Positions 1 to 9,358 of a stretch of DNA of 64,000 bases are shown piece after piece. The stretch's first letter is position 1, and each line of letters starts with the position of its first letter. The notes below the pieces were generated by a model. That model saw only the letters and a list, made by a program, of their open reading frames with translations. It was not told where the DNA came from and made no database searches. Location of the stretch: assembly GCA_965205525.1 (NCBI GenBank), contig OZ242171.1, positions 806,001 to 870,000 on the forward strand, in the 5' to 3' direction. Made by a program: the position numbers and the translations under genes. Origin of the DNA: G965205525 sp965205525 (GTDB taxonomy: Bacteria; Pseudomonadota; Gammaproteobacteria; JABABF01).

Positions 1-1
1 G

Positions 2-844
2 GGTCGTTCAGTGGCGCTGCAGGACCTGCATCGCGGCATAGTGGTGAGCTCCGGCAATGATGCCAGCATTGCCATCGCCGAGTATCTTGCCAGCAGCACC
101 GAGGGCTTTGCGGAGTTGATGAACCGCCATGCGCGCCAGCTGGGCATGGTGAATACGCACTTTGTCAATGCCCACGGTCTGCCGGTGGAGGAGCACTACA
201 CCGCTGCCCGCGACATGGCTGTTTTGGCCCGTGCCCTGATCCGAGACTACCCGGACCAGTATGCGCTGTATGCCGAGAAGGAGTTCACATACGGCGGCAT
301 CACTCAGAAAAATCGCAACCGCCTGCTGTGGGACATGTCCTCATCGGATGGAATCAAGACCGGCTATACGGAGGATGCTGGCTATTGTCTTGTCGCCTCT
401 GCCAGGCAGGGGAACATGCGTTTTATTTCAGTTATTATGGGAGCGACGGATGACTGGGCCCGGTTTCGCGACAGCCGTCGCCTGCTGGAGTACGGTTTTC
501 GTTACTACGAGACAGCGGTGGTATATCGTGCCGGAGAGCCGGTAGCCAAGGTCCGGGCATGGGGGAGCAGAGAGGAGCAGATTCCCTTGGCGGTGCAGCG
601 GGACGTGGTGCTGACTCTGCCCCGGGGCGAGCGACAGTCCCTCCAGCCGCAACTGAAGATTTCTGCTCGTTTAGAGGCCCCGGTGCCGGCGGGCACGCCC
701 GCTGGCCGCCTGGTGCTGCACCTGCACGGCAGGGAGGTGTGGAGCGGTCCGCTGGTGACGGGGGCAGCGACATCTCCCGCAGCCTGGCATATTCGTTTGT
801 GGGATAAACTGCACTTGGCTTTTTTGAATTTGGCGGCAAAATGA
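2..844 (+). CDS. dacA: D-alanyl-D-alanine carboxypeptidase (PBP5/6 type), 5' end missing
   Basis: The gene enters from the left edge, so the signal peptide and the catalytic SxxK are outside the window. What remains shows the SxN motif (SGN in IVVSSGNDASIAIAEY) and the KTG box (DGIKTGYTEDAGYC), followed by the beta-rich C-terminal domain and a C-terminal stretch that could be the membrane-anchoring helix. The enzyme trims the terminal D-Ala from peptidoglycan pentapeptides at the outer face of the inner membrane. The stop overlaps the lipB start as ATGA, so the two are probably cotranscribed, as in the dacA-lipB-lipA order of many gammaproteobacteria. The choice among DacA, DacC and DacD paralogues is not settled by the fragment. 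Confidence 0.93.
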   Translation, partial: GRSVALQDLHRGIVVSSGNDASIAIAEYLASSTEGFAELMNRHARQLGMVNTHFVNAHGLPVEEHYTAARDMAVLARALIRDYPDQYALYAEKEFTYGGITQKNRNRLLWDMSSSDGIKTGYTEDAGYCLVASARQGNMRFISVIMGATDDWARFRDSRRLLEYGFRYYETAVVYRAGEPVAKVRAWGSREEQIPLAVQRDVVLTLPRGERQSLQPQLKISARLEAPVPAGTPAGRLVLHLHGREVWSGPLVTGAATSPAAWHIRLWDKLHLAFLNLAAK

Positions 845-1551
845 GTGAACAGGAGGAACGCGGGGGAGTGGATGTCTTACAGGCGCGGTCCCTTGCCATA
901 GTTCCCTACAAAGCAGCTTGGCAGGCGATGCGCTCTTTCACAGATTTACGCACCGCCGATACGGAGGATGAGGTTTGGATGCTAGAGCATTTCCCAGTCT
1001 TTACTATTGGCCGCTCCGGCGGCAGAAAACATCTGCGCGATGTCTCGGGCGCCATGGTGATAGAAACCGACCGCGGAGGTGATGTCACATTTCATGGCCC
1101 CGGTCAGGTAGTGATGTACTGTCTTCTGGATTTGAAGCGTCGCAGTATCAGCATTCGCCAGCTGGTTAATGCACTGGAGGAAGGCGTGGTGAGGCTTTTG
1201 GCCAGCTGGGACATAGAAGGGGTGAGAAAAGCAGGTGCGCCCGGCATTTATGTCGGAGATGCAAAGATCGCCTCTCTCGGCCTGCGAGTGCGCCGAGGCT
1301 GTTCCTATCATGGCCTCAGCTTTAATCTCGCCATGGATCTCTCGCCTTTTTCATGCATTGACCCCTGCGGCTGCGCGGGCCTGCGGGTTACCTCTGTGCA
1401 GGAGCTGCTGGGGCCCTCCGAGTCGGTGGCAGAGCAGAAAGATTCAATAATTGCCTGTCTGCCGAGCGTTTTTGGCGAAGAACTTAACTACTCCTATATC
1501 CGATGGAAAGCAGGCAAACCAGAAAACCTCGCGGTCTCGCTCCAGGCGTAA
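841..1551 (+). CDS. lipB: Octanoyl-[acyl-carrier-protein]:protein N-octanoyltransferase LipB
   Basis: This enzyme transfers octanoate from acyl carrier protein to lipoyl domains, the first step of lipoate synthesis in the cytoplasm. The 236 residues contain the family block RGGDVTFHGPGQ (about residues 78-89), the catalytic lysine in KIASLGLRV (Lys142) and the acyl-thioester cysteine in DPCGCAG (Cys176). Length is typical for the family. It overlaps dacA by 4 bp upstream, and its last 49 bp overlap the lipA start, which suggests translational coupling within a dacA-lipB-lipA operon. Its product can act on the GcvH protein encoded near 40.4 kb. Confidence 0.97.
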   Translation: MSEQEERGGVDVLQARSLAIVPYKAAWQAMRSFTDLRTADTEDEVWMLEHFPVFTIGRSGGRKHLRDVSGAMVIETDRGGDVTFHGPGQVVMYCLLDLKRRSISIRQLVNALEEGVVRLLASWDIEGVRKAGAPGIYVGDAKIASLGLRVRRGCSYHGLSFNLAMDLSPFSCIDPCGCAGLRVTSVQELLGPSESVAEQKDSIIACLPSVFGEELNYSYIRWKAGKPENLAVSLQA

Positions 1552-2477
1552 AGCTTAGAGGCGGCGAAAAGGTGCGCCGCCTGCCGGTGCGACAGCTGGC
1601 CGCTCTGCCGAAGCCAGAGTGGCTTCGGGTGCGCCTGTCTGCGTCTGCCGATATCTCGCGCATTCGGCAGATCTTACGGCACCGCGGTTTGGTCACCGTA
1701 TGCGAGGAGGCCAGCTGTCCCAACCTGGGGGAGTGCTTTTCCAAGGGCACAGCCACCTTCATGATCATGGGTGATATCTGCACCCGCCGCTGTCCCTTCT
1801 GCGATGTGGCCCATGGGCGGCCGCTGCCGCTTCGCCCCGAGGAGCCTCGGGAACTGGCGGCGGCTATTGCCGAGATGGGTTTGCGCTACGTGGTGATTAC
1901 TTCGGTGGACCGGGATGACCTGCCGGACGGCGGCGGCGCCCACTTTGCCGTCTGTATGAGTGCCGTGCGCGAGAAAAATCCAGGCATCCGCATAGAGGTG
2001 CTGGTGCCGGATTTTCGCAATCGCATGGAGCAGGCGCTGCCCGCCCTGCTGGCCGCTCCCGCCGACGTATTCAACCATAACCTGGAGACAGTGCCCTCCC
2101 TGTACCGGCGGGTGCGCCCGGGGGCGGATTACCACCATTCGCTGCGCCTGCTCGCCGAGCATAAGCGCCGCTGCCCGGCGGTTCCTACCAAGTCTGGCCT
2201 GATGCTTGGGCTGGGGGAAGAGCGGGAAGATGTGCTCAGCGTGTTTAGGGATTTGCGCCTGCATCGGGTAGACATGCTCACCCTCGGCCAGTACTTGCAG
2301 CCCAGTCGCCACCACCTGCCAGTGGAGCGTTTTGTCACTCCTGACGAGTTTAAAGAACTGGGGGATACGGCTACAGAGATGGGCTTTCAGCAGGTGGCCA
2401 GCGCTCCCCTGGTGCGTTCTTCCTACCATGCCGACGAGCAGGCGAAGATGCAGAGCGGGCAGCCCGCTACGCTCTGA
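1503..2477 (+). CDS. lipA: Lipoyl synthase LipA (radical SAM)
   Basis: LipA inserts two sulfur atoms into the octanoyl chain made by LipB. Both iron-sulfur sites are visible: the auxiliary cluster cysteines 67, 72 and 78 (CEEASCPNLGEC) and the radical SAM CxxxCxxC at 93, 97 and 100 (CTRRCPFC). The C-terminal RSSYHA carries the conserved serine. I chose the ATG inside lipB because similarity to E. coli LipA already begins at GVKLRGGEK, upstream of the alternative GTG at 1572. That GTG has a better purine-rich leader, so a shorter start is possible. The 3' end overlaps the convergent holA by 11 bp. Confidence 0.97.
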   Translation: MESRQTRKPRGLAPGVKLRGGEKVRRLPVRQLAALPKPEWLRVRLSASADISRIRQILRHRGLVTVCEEASCPNLGECFSKGTATFMIMGDICTRRCPFCDVAHGRPLPLRPEEPRELAAAIAEMGLRYVVITSVDRDDLPDGGGAHFAVCMSAVREKNPGIRIEVLVPDFRNRMEQALPALLAAPADVFNHNLETVPSLYRRVRPGADYHHSLRLLAEHKRRCPAVPTKSGLMLGLGEEREDVLSVFRDLRLHRVDMLTLGQYLQPSRHHLPVERFVTPDEFKELGDTATEMGFQQVASAPLVRSSYHADEQAKMQSGQPATL

Positions 2478-3474
2478 GCCGCCTGCCCGCCAGGCCCAGC
2501 ACAAGTCGGCTCAGTTCTTCCGGCGCGGAAAGGCCCGGCCCTCCTTTGATCGCCCGGTCTGTACGGGCGGCTTGGCGAAGCAGCTGCTCCAGGCTGGCAC
2601 TGCTGTGACGTGCCAGCGATTTTTTCAACTGCGCTAAGCGTTTTGGCCAGGCCCCTGCGCCCTTCATTACCGCATCGGCGCTGCCGCCCCGCTCGGCGGC
2701 GGCGGCGGCCAGCGCCATGATGCGGATCTCCCGCACCAGGGCACCTAGGATTAATATCGGTGCAGCTCCCTCGCCCTGCAATCCTTCCAGCATCTTCACG
2801 CAGCTGGAGGCATCCCCGGCCAGTGCCCGCTCGGTCAGCTGAAAGGCATCGTAGCGTGCGCTGTCTGCCACCGCCTGCTGCACCAGGTTTTCATCCACCC
2901 TGCCGCCTTTGGCAAATAGCTGCAGCCGATTTACCTCCTGGTCGGCGGCCAGCAGGTTGCCCTCCACCCGCTCCTGCAGAATCTGCAGGGCGGAGTCACT
3001 CAGCTGCAGGCTGGCCCGCTGCAGACGCAGCTGCAGCCATTGTGCCAACTGTCCTGCATCCAGGGTGCGGGCCACCACAACGCCGCCTGCGGCATCCGCG
3101 GCCTTGAACCAGGCACTGCGGCGATCCGGCTTGCCGCAGATGATAAGCAGCACATCTTCGCCGATATCCCGCTCGCAGCAGGCAGCAATTTGCCCCGCCG
3201 CCTGTTTGTCCGGCACGGCAGTGCCGAAGCGGAGCTCTATCAGCCGCCGCTTTGAGAACAGCCCCATGTTGCCGATCGCCTCGCCGAGACGCCGCCAGTC
3301 AAAGCCGCGCTCCACGTCCAGCACCTCCCGCTCCTGGCAGCCCGCCGTCCGGCAGCGGGCGCGGATGGCGTCGCAGGCTTCCCGTATCTGCAGCGGCTCA
3401 TCGCCGCACACCAGATACAAAGGCAGAAGCTTGTTCTGCAGCTTCGCTTCCAGTTGTGCCGGCTTGATCTGCAT
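2467..3474 (-). CDS. holA: DNA polymerase III delta subunit HolA
   Basis: This is the delta subunit of the clamp loader, which opens the beta sliding clamp and loads it on DNA with the gamma/tau and delta-prime subunits. The 335-residue length and the N-terminal reading (MQIKPAQLEAKL..LPLYLVCGDEPL) fit the family, as does the following AAA-like domain with DVERGFDW and the helical collar domain at the C terminus. It is the last gene of the leftward leuS-lptE-holA operon, two bases after the lptE stop. It converges on lipA with an 11-bp overlap, so no separate terminator can sit between them. Confidence 0.93.
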   Translation of the reverse strand: MQIKPAQLEAKLQNKLLPLYLVCGDEPLQIREACDAIRARCRTAGCQEREVLDVERGFDWRRLGEAIGNMGLFSKRRLIELRFGTAVPDKQAAGQIAACCERDIGEDVLLIICGKPDRRSAWFKAADAAGGVVVARTLDAGQLAQWLQLRLQRASLQLSDSALQILQERVEGNLLAADQEVNRLQLFAKGGRVDENLVQQAVADSARYDAFQLTERALAGDASSCVKMLEGLQGEGAAPILILGALVREIRIMALAAAAAERGGSADAVMKGAGAWPKRLAQLKKSLARHSSASLEQLLRQAARTDRAIKGGPGLSAPEELSRLVLGLAGRRLRA

Positions 3475-3476
3475 CC

Positions 3477-3980
3477 TCAGCGCTCGGCGACTGCGCGCAC
3501 GTATTCTGCCAGCCGCTCCACCAGGCGGCGGGCCAGGGCCTTGCGCATTTCATGCCGGTAAAAAATCTCAGTTGCCTCCGTGTCGCTGAGCCCCCGCAGG
3601 TTGTGGCGCATGTGCCGGGAGACATAGAGCTTCTGGGCTTCTCCCGCCTTGCCGTCTCGCTGTATGAGGCGAAAATTGATCGTGCTTTCCAAGAAGTATT
3701 CGGCGGCCCGCCCCCGGGGGTCTACTTGCAGAATGCTCTGCTTTTCTCGGTAGCTGGTGAGCGCCACTTGCCAGGCATCTCCGTTCTCGCCTGCACCTGC
3801 GCTGCGCAGGGCAGCCTGCAGCTCCGGCAGGAATTCTTCCGTGTTTTCTCCCCCTGAAACCAGGACACCGTCTGCCAGCAGGGTGCCGTAATCAGCCTCG
3901 GGCAGATGAAAGCCGCAGCCGGCGGCCAGCAGGGCGGCCAGCAGGGCAGATTGCAGACAGTGTTGTCGGGTGCTGTTCAT
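3477..3980 (-). CDS. lptE: LPS-assembly lipoprotein LptE
   Basis: LptE plugs the LptD barrel in the outer membrane and helps deliver lipopolysaccharide to the cell surface. The 167-residue product starts with a short hydrophobic signal ending in LLAAGC, giving a lipidated Cys22 followed by GFHL, the usual start of mature LptE. The rest has the family's alternating strand pattern with weak sequence conservation, so the assignment leans on position between leuS and holA. The lipoprotein signal ties it to lnt and lgt, also encoded in this window. Confidence 0.88.
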   Translation of the reverse strand: MNSTRQHCLQSALLAALLAAGCGFHLPEADYGTLLADGVLVSGGENTEEFLPELQAALRSAGAGENGDAWQVALTSYREKQSILQVDPRGRAAEYFLESTINFRLIQRDGKAGEAQKLYVSRHMRHNLRGLSDTEATEIFYRHEMRKALARRLVERLAEYVRAVAER

Positions 3981-3988
3981 GATTTCGC

Positions 3989-6487
3989 TTATCGGACCAC
4001 AATGTTGACCAGTTTACCCGGCACCACAATAACCTTCTGCAGGGTGCCCTTTGCGAGGAAGCGCCCAGCATTTTCGTGGGCCAGGGCAGCTTTTTGCAGG
4101 GCCTCCTCCGATGCATCCGCCGCCGCTTGCAGGCGGCCTCGGACCTTGCCGTTGACTTGCACCACAATTTCCACCTCCTGCTCTGCCAGCACCGCCGGAT
4201 CCGCCTTTGGCCAGGGCATTTCATGCACCGGTTTCTCGCCGCCTAGCTGCTCCCACAGCCTCTGGCAGATATGGGGGGTTATCGGTGCCAGGAGCAGCAC
4301 AGCGGTTTTTAGGGCTTCTTGTTTCACCGCCAGGGCTGAGCCTGTATTTTTCTTCAGGCGGGAGATTGCATTGCAGAGCTCCATCACCGCCGCCGCCGCC
4401 GTGTTGAAATTCTGGCGCTGCTCGTAATCGTTTCCGGCCCGGGTGATTGTCTCGTGGGTTTTGCGCCGCAGATCCTGCTCTTCAGAGGTCAGAAGATCTT
4501 TGTCCAGGGAAGGCGGCGCCGCCGCGGCCGAGTGTTCCTGCACCAGGCGCCACAGCCTTTTCAAAAAGCGGTGCGCCCCCGCCACTGCCCGGTCCGACCA
4601 CTCCAGGGACTGCTCTGGCGGTGCGGCGAAGAGGGTGTAAAGGCGCACGGTGTCTGCGCCGTAGCGCGCTACCAAACTTTCCGGGTCCACCGTGTTGCCG
4701 AGAGACTTGGACATCTTGCGCCCGTCTTTTAGCACCATGCCCTGGGTCAGCAGGCGGGCAAAGGGCTCCGGCATCGTCGCCGGCAGCAGTTTCATGTCGC
4801 GCATTGCCCGGTGAAAGAACCGGGCATACAAGAGGTGCAGCACCGCGTGCTCTATGCCTCCCACGTAGTGATCCACCGGCAGCCAGTACTCGGCGCGCTT
4901 GTCCAGCATTGTGCCTGCCGAGTCGGGACAGCTGAAGCGGGCGTAGTACCAGGAGGATTCAAAGAAGGTATCAAAGGTGTCGGTTTCTCGCCGGGCTGCG
5001 GCTCCGCAGCGGGGACACTTTGTCTTACAGAATTCATCCATCTTTGCCAGGGATAGGGCGGTGCTGCCGGAGGCGGCTCTGACGGGCAGCTCCACCGGAA
5101 GATCCCGATCGGGAACGGGCACCGGTTCAGGGCAGTTTTCGCAGTAAATAATGGGAATCGGCGCACCCCAGTAGCGCTGGCGGGATATGCCCCAGTCCCG
5201 CAGGCGGTAGCGCACTGTCCGGCGGCCAGCTTTCTCTGCCTCCAGCGCTTCGGCAATTTTTATGCAGGCTGTCTCTGTATCCAGACCGTCAAATTCGCGG
5301 GAGTTGATCAATACGCCGGGGGCGCTGAAAGCTTCTTGATTTGTATCCGCCTCTCCTTCCAGGGGGCGAATAACTTGGCGCACGGGAAGCCCGTAGCACT
5401 TGGCAAATTCCCAGTCCCGCTGGTCGTGGGCGGGCACACTCATGATGGCGCCGCTGCCATAGCCCATCAGAACAAAATTAGCTGCCCACACCGGCAGCTG
5501 CTCCCCGGTCAGGGGATGGAGCGCCCTCAGTCCCGTGTCCACCCCTTCTTTTTCCCGGGTGGCCAAATCCGCCTCCGCCAGCTTGGTGGAGGATTGGCGC
5601 TTTTGAAATTCTGTCAGCCGAGGGGGCGGCGCTCCGGCTGCAGAAGGAGTTGTGGCTGGCTGCCTTCCGTCAGAGAGCTCGCTCTTTAAAAGGAGCGGAT
5701 GCTCGGCGGCCACCGACAGAAAAGTGGCGCCCATCAGTGTATCGGGGCGGGTGGTGAACACGGTCAGTGTGTCGCCGCTGGTCAGCTTGAAATCAATATC
5801 CACGCCCTCGGAGCGGCCGATCCAGTTGCGCTGCATGGTGCGCACCTGCTCCGGCCAGTCCTGCAGCTGCTCCAGGTCTGTCAGCAGCTCCTCGGCATAG
5901 TCGGTGATCCGCAGGAACCACTGGGGAAGCCGCCGCCGCTCCACCGGGGCGCCGGAGCGCCAGCCGCGTCCTTCAATGACCTGCTCGTTGGCCAGCACCG
6001 TCTCATCCACCGGATCCCAGTTCACCTCCGCCTCGGCCCGGTAGGCGAGCCCTTTCTCGTACAGGCGCAGGAAGAACCACTGCTCCCACCGGTAGTACGC
6101 GGGATCACAGGTGGCAAATTCCCGCTCCCAGTCGTAGGCGAGCCCCAGCCGCTGCAGCTGCTTGCGCATGGCGGCGATGTTGGAGCGGGTCCACTTCTCG
6201 GGGTGCACGCCCTCTTTGATGGCGGCATTTTCTGCCGGCAGGCCGAAGGCATCCCAGCCCATCGGCTGCAGAACGTTGCGTCCCTGCATACCCTGGTAGC
6301 GGGCGATGGCGTCGGCTATGGTGTAGTTGCGCACATGTCCCATATGCAGCCGACCGCTGGGATAGGGAAACATGGCGAGACAATAGAATTTTTCCCTGCT
6401 ATCGTCTTCGCGCGCCTGAAAGGCGCGGTCCGCCTCCCATCGGCGCTGGACCGCCGCTTCAATTTCTGCCGCTTTGTATTCGCTCAT
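3989..6487 (-). CDS. leuS: Leucyl-tRNA synthetase LeuS
   Basis: Class I aminoacyl-tRNA synthetase charging tRNA-Leu. The 832 residues carry the HIGH-type motif as HMGH (48-51), the zinc-finger-like CxxC region (CENCPEP and CPRCG), the editing domain near residues 230-430 and the KMSKS loop intact in DGRKMSKSLGN. Length is slightly under the roughly 860 residues of E. coli LeuS. Its start overlaps the lnt stop by 4 bp and lptE follows 8 bases after its stop, so it sits in the middle of the miaB-to-holA leftward operon. Confidence 0.98.
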   Translation of the reverse strand: MSEYKAAEIEAAVQRRWEADRAFQAREDDSREKFYCLAMFPYPSGRLHMGHVRNYTIADAIARYQGMQGRNVLQPMGWDAFGLPAENAAIKEGVHPEKWTRSNIAAMRKQLQRLGLAYDWEREFATCDPAYYRWEQWFFLRLYEKGLAYRAEAEVNWDPVDETVLANEQVIEGRGWRSGAPVERRRLPQWFLRITDYAEELLTDLEQLQDWPEQVRTMQRNWIGRSEGVDIDFKLTSGDTLTVFTTRPDTLMGATFLSVAAEHPLLLKSELSDGRQPATTPSAAGAPPPRLTEFQKRQSSTKLAEADLATREKEGVDTGLRALHPLTGEQLPVWAANFVLMGYGSGAIMSVPAHDQRDWEFAKCYGLPVRQVIRPLEGEADTNQEAFSAPGVLINSREFDGLDTETACIKIAEALEAEKAGRRTVRYRLRDWGISRQRYWGAPIPIIYCENCPEPVPVPDRDLPVELPVRAASGSTALSLAKMDEFCKTKCPRCGAAARRETDTFDTFFESSWYYARFSCPDSAGTMLDKRAEYWLPVDHYVGGIEHAVLHLLYARFFHRAMRDMKLLPATMPEPFARLLTQGMVLKDGRKMSKSLGNTVDPESLVARYGADTVRLYTLFAAPPEQSLEWSDRAVAGAHRFLKRLWRLVQEHSAAAAPPSLDKDLLTSEEQDLRRKTHETITRAGNDYEQRQNFNTAAAAVMELCNAISRLKKNTGSALAVKQEALKTAVLLLAPITPHICQRLWEQLGGEKPVHEMPWPKADPAVLAEQEVEIVVQVNGKVRGRLQAAADASEEALQKAALAHENAGRFLAKGTLQKVIVVPGKLVNIVVR

Positions 6488-7995
6488 CGCATAGGGTGCC
6501 TCGGCGCCAGGGAGCAGAGCAGCAGCAGCAGCAGGCAGAGGACCAGCACCGGTCCTGTGCCAGTGCGCGCAAAGGGTGTGGCACCGCTGCGTATTCTAAC
6601 TTTGCCGGTCAGGGTTTCCTCGCGGAACAGTCTGCTCTCGGCGATGACTCGGCCCCGGTGGTCCACCAGTGCAGAGAGCCCGCTGTTGGTGGCGCGCACC
6701 AGGTCGCGTCCCGCTTCCAGGGCGCGCATGCGGGCAATTTGCAGGTTCTGGTGCGGTGCCAGCGAGCGACCGAACCAGGCATCCTCGCTTACGGTCAGGA
6801 GCAGCCCGGCTTCCGGCAGGGCGGCCGCCGCCATGGCGGGGAAGGCTATCTCGTAGCAGATGAAAGTGGCCAGGATGGCACCCTGTACCCGCAGCGGGGG
6901 CTGCACCGGCGCACCCCTGCTGAAGCTGGACATGGGCAGGTCAAAAAAGGGCAGGGCACCGCGCAGCCACCTCTCCAATGGCACGTATTCCCCGAAGGGC
7001 ACCAGATGCTGTTTGCGGTATCGCCCTTCGCCCTGACCGGCGGCCAGCACGCTGTTGTAAAACTGCTCTCCCGCAGAGGTCCCGGCCGCCCTTTCCGCAA
7101 TGCCGGTGACAAAGGCGGCACCTTTGGAGCGGGCTATCTCTCCGGTTTTTGCCAGAAAATCGGCCACTTCCCGGGGATATGCCGGCAGGGCGGTTTCCGG
7201 CCACACCACCAGGTTATGATTTTCCCACAAGGGCGCGCTCAGCCGCTGGTAATGCGCCATGGTCTGCCGCCACTCCGGCGGTTGCCATTTGGTGTCCAGC
7301 GGGATATTCGCCTGCACCAGGCCGACCCGCAGCGGCTCCCCTTCCGCCTGGGTCCAGGGGACCTGCCCCAGTATGCCGCCGCCGCCCCAGGCCAGGGCGA
7401 GGGCTAATGCCGCTGCACTGCGCACTCTCGCCGGGCCCCGCCACAGGCATATCAGGGCGCTGGCGCTGAGTGCGGCGGCTCCTCCCGCCGCCAGCACCGA
7501 GCCCGTCGGAGCCCAGCCCGCCAGGGGAGTTTCCAAGTGGGCGTAGCCGAGCAGCAGCCAGGGAAAGCCGCCGAGCACCCAGGTGCGCAGCCATTCTGCC
7601 AGCACCCACAGGGCTGGGAAAGCGAGCAGGGCTTTCAGCGGACGGCTGCCGGGCAAGGCGCTCCACAGTGCAAAGGGGAGGGTCGTGAACAGAAGCGCCA
7701 TGCCGGCGCAGAACAGCAGGGTAAGCACAGCTGCCGGCAGGGCTGCGGTGGCGCTGTGCTGATAAATGCTGATGAAAATCCAGGAGGCGCCGAGACCGAA
7801 TTGGCCGAACCCGTAGCTCCAGCCGAGCAGGGCGGCTTGCCCGGGGCGGCGTCCTTCCAGCAGCAGCAGCAGCAGTGCGGCGCTCAGCAGCCCCAGCGGC
7901 CAAAGATCAAAGGGCGCAAGGCCAAGAGGCAGCAGGGCGCCAGCGCCGAAAGCCGCCAGCACTGGCCCGGGAAGAAGAGCTGCGCGGGCGCTCAC
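6484..7995 (-). CDS. lnt: Apolipoprotein N-acyltransferase Lnt
   Basis: Lnt adds the third acyl chain to the N-terminal cysteine of lipoproteins in the inner membrane. The first 210 residues are strongly hydrophobic with about six membrane segments. The periplasmic nitrilase domain then shows the full catalytic triad: Glu267 (VVWPETALPAYP), Lys328 (YRKQHLVPFGEY) and Cys380 (ATFICYEIAFP), close to E. coli E267-K335-C387. It overlaps both corC and leuS by 4 bp. With Lgt at 46 kb it supplies two of the three lipoprotein maturation steps; lspA is not in the window. Confidence 0.97.
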   Translation of the reverse strand: MSARAALLPGPVLAAFGAGALLPLGLAPFDLWPLGLLSAALLLLLLEGRRPGQAALLGWSYGFGQFGLGASWIFISIYQHSATAALPAAVLTLLFCAGMALLFTTLPFALWSALPGSRPLKALLAFPALWVLAEWLRTWVLGGFPWLLLGYAHLETPLAGWAPTGSVLAAGGAAALSASALICLWRGPARVRSAAALALALAWGGGGILGQVPWTQAEGEPLRVGLVQANIPLDTKWQPPEWRQTMAHYQRLSAPLWENHNLVVWPETALPAYPREVADFLAKTGEIARSKGAAFVTGIAERAAGTSAGEQFYNSVLAAGQGEGRYRKQHLVPFGEYVPLERWLRGALPFFDLPMSSFSRGAPVQPPLRVQGAILATFICYEIAFPAMAAAALPEAGLLLTVSEDAWFGRSLAPHQNLQIARMRALEAGRDLVRATNSGLSALVDHRGRVIAESRLFREETLTGKVRIRSGATPFARTGTGPVLVLCLLLLLLCSLAPRHPMR

Positions 7996-8867
7996 CGGGA
8001 TGTGTCGACCGTATCCTTGTCTTCGGTTTCCTCTTCTTTTCCTTTGCCTGCTGCGGGCACTTTGACTTCCAGTATCTCAGGCTTGCGGGGGCCAGCCTGC
8101 AGCACGTTAAACTGAAAGCCGTCCTTCTCCAGGATATCCCCCTGGTGCGGCACGCGGCCCAGGCTGCGGACGAAGAAGCCGCCGATCGTTTTCACCTCGC
8201 TCTCGTTGAGGTTGGCGCCGAAATGCTCATTGAAATCCTTGATGAGAGTGGCGGCATCCATTTTGTAGGTATTTTCTCCTGTATTCAGGAAGGGGTTTTG
8301 GGGCACCTTGTCGTGCTCGTCCTCTATTTCACCGATGATTTCCTCCAGAACATCCTCCAGTGTCACTAGGCCGGCGGTGCTGCCGTATTCATTCAGCACA
8401 ATGGTCATGTGGGTGCGCCGCTTTCGCAGGTTGGACAGGAGGTCATCCACCCGCATGCTTTCCGGTACAAAGTAGGCAGGGCGAATAATTGCTTTCCACA
8501 GAGTGTCCGGTGCCGGGTGCAGAGCGCCCTTTGCCAGGTGCGGAATAAGATCTTTCGCCAGCAGCAGGCCTCGAATGTCATCCAGACTTTCTCCTATTAC
8601 CGGGTAGCGGGAATGACCTGTCTTTGCGATGGTCTCCACCCATTCCCGAGGCGAGCCGTCTATCTGCATTGTTTTCATCTGTGTGCGAGGGACCATAGCA
8701 TCCCGCACAAACTTTTCATCCATCTTCATGACGCGCTCCATCATTTGCCGGATGTCCTCATCTATGAGGCCGCTGCTGAAGGCGGCGGCCAAGATTTCCT
8801 GCAGATCCTCCCGGTTGCGGGGGACTAGCAGGGCGGGGCGCAATTTTCTTATTATTCTTTTCAGCAT
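7992..8867 (-). CDS. corC: CorC/YbeX family transporter-associated CBS protein
   Basis: A 291-residue protein with two CBS domains (about residues 65-195, starting at RDAMVPRTQMKTMQ) and a C-terminal CorC_HlyC domain with GGFFVRSLGRVP. CorC/YbeX is implicated in magnesium and cobalt efflux and more recently in ribosome-related phenotypes with YbeY. I chose the ATG at 8867, followed by LKRIIRKLRP, because the reading frame extends upstream only through ybeY and the length then equals E. coli YbeX. It lies 5 bases after ybeY and overlaps lnt by 4 bp. The acidic C-terminal tail is variable in the family. Confidence 0.93.
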   Translation of the reverse strand: MLKRIIRKLRPALLVPRNREDLQEILAAAFSSGLIDEDIRQMMERVMKMDEKFVRDAMVPRTQMKTMQIDGSPREWVETIAKTGHSRYPVIGESLDDIRGLLLAKDLIPHLAKGALHPAPDTLWKAIIRPAYFVPESMRVDDLLSNLRKRRTHMTIVLNEYGSTAGLVTLEDVLEEIIGEIEDEHDKVPQNPFLNTGENTYKMDAATLIKDFNEHFGANLNESEVKTIGGFFVRSLGRVPHQGDILEKDGFQFNVLQAGPRKPEILEVKVPAAGKGKEEETEDKDTVDTSR

Positions 8868-8872
8868 CGCTG

Positions 8873-9358
8873 TCACTCCGAACTGTCTGCGTTGTTGCCG
8901 TAAGGGCTGGCAAAGCCCAGTGCAGTCAGAATGGATGCCTCGGCACGGGCCATGGCGGCGGCTTCCTGCTCTTTGTGATGGTCGTGGCCGAGCAGGTGGA
9001 GAAGGCCGTGCACCAGGATGTGGGCCCAATGGGCATTCACGGATAGCCCATTGGCTTCCGCTGCCAGTCGCACGACCGGGGCGCAGGCGACGATGTCGCC
9101 CAGAATTTTCCCCTCAATGTTTTCTCCCCCGACCGGCATTTCTGCTGGGAAAGCCAGTACATCAGTGGGCCCCGGGCATGCCCGGTAGCGGCGGTTCAGG
9201 CTGCTCATTTCCTCCTCTTCCACCAGGCGCACACAGAGATCGCCTGCCGTCTCGCCGCCAGCGGCGTGCTCCAGTGCTGTTGTCAGCCAGCGGCGAATAA
9301 GCCCGGTGCTGGGGCAGGGCGCTTCGCTGGCCCGCTGTACGGCGATCTGATCGCTCAT
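8873..9358 (-). CDS. ybeY: Endoribonuclease / rRNA maturation factor YbeY
   Basis: A zinc-dependent protein required for 16S rRNA 3'-end maturation and 70S quality control. The metal site is seen as H-x3-H-x5-H at His117, His121 and His127 in the segment HILVHGLLHLLGHDHH. The 161-residue length is normal. The start overlaps the ybeZ stop by 4 bp, matching the conserved ybeZ-ybeY-ybeX order in which YbeZ binds YbeY. Confidence 0.97.
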   Translation of the reverse strand: MSDQIAVQRASEAPCPSTGLIRRWLTTALEHAAGGETAGDLCVRLVEEEEMSSLNRRYRACPGPTDVLAFPAEMPVGGENIEGKILGDIVACAPVVRLAAEANGLSVNAHWAHILVHGLLHLLGHDHHKEQEAAAMARAEASILTALGFASPYGNNADSSE

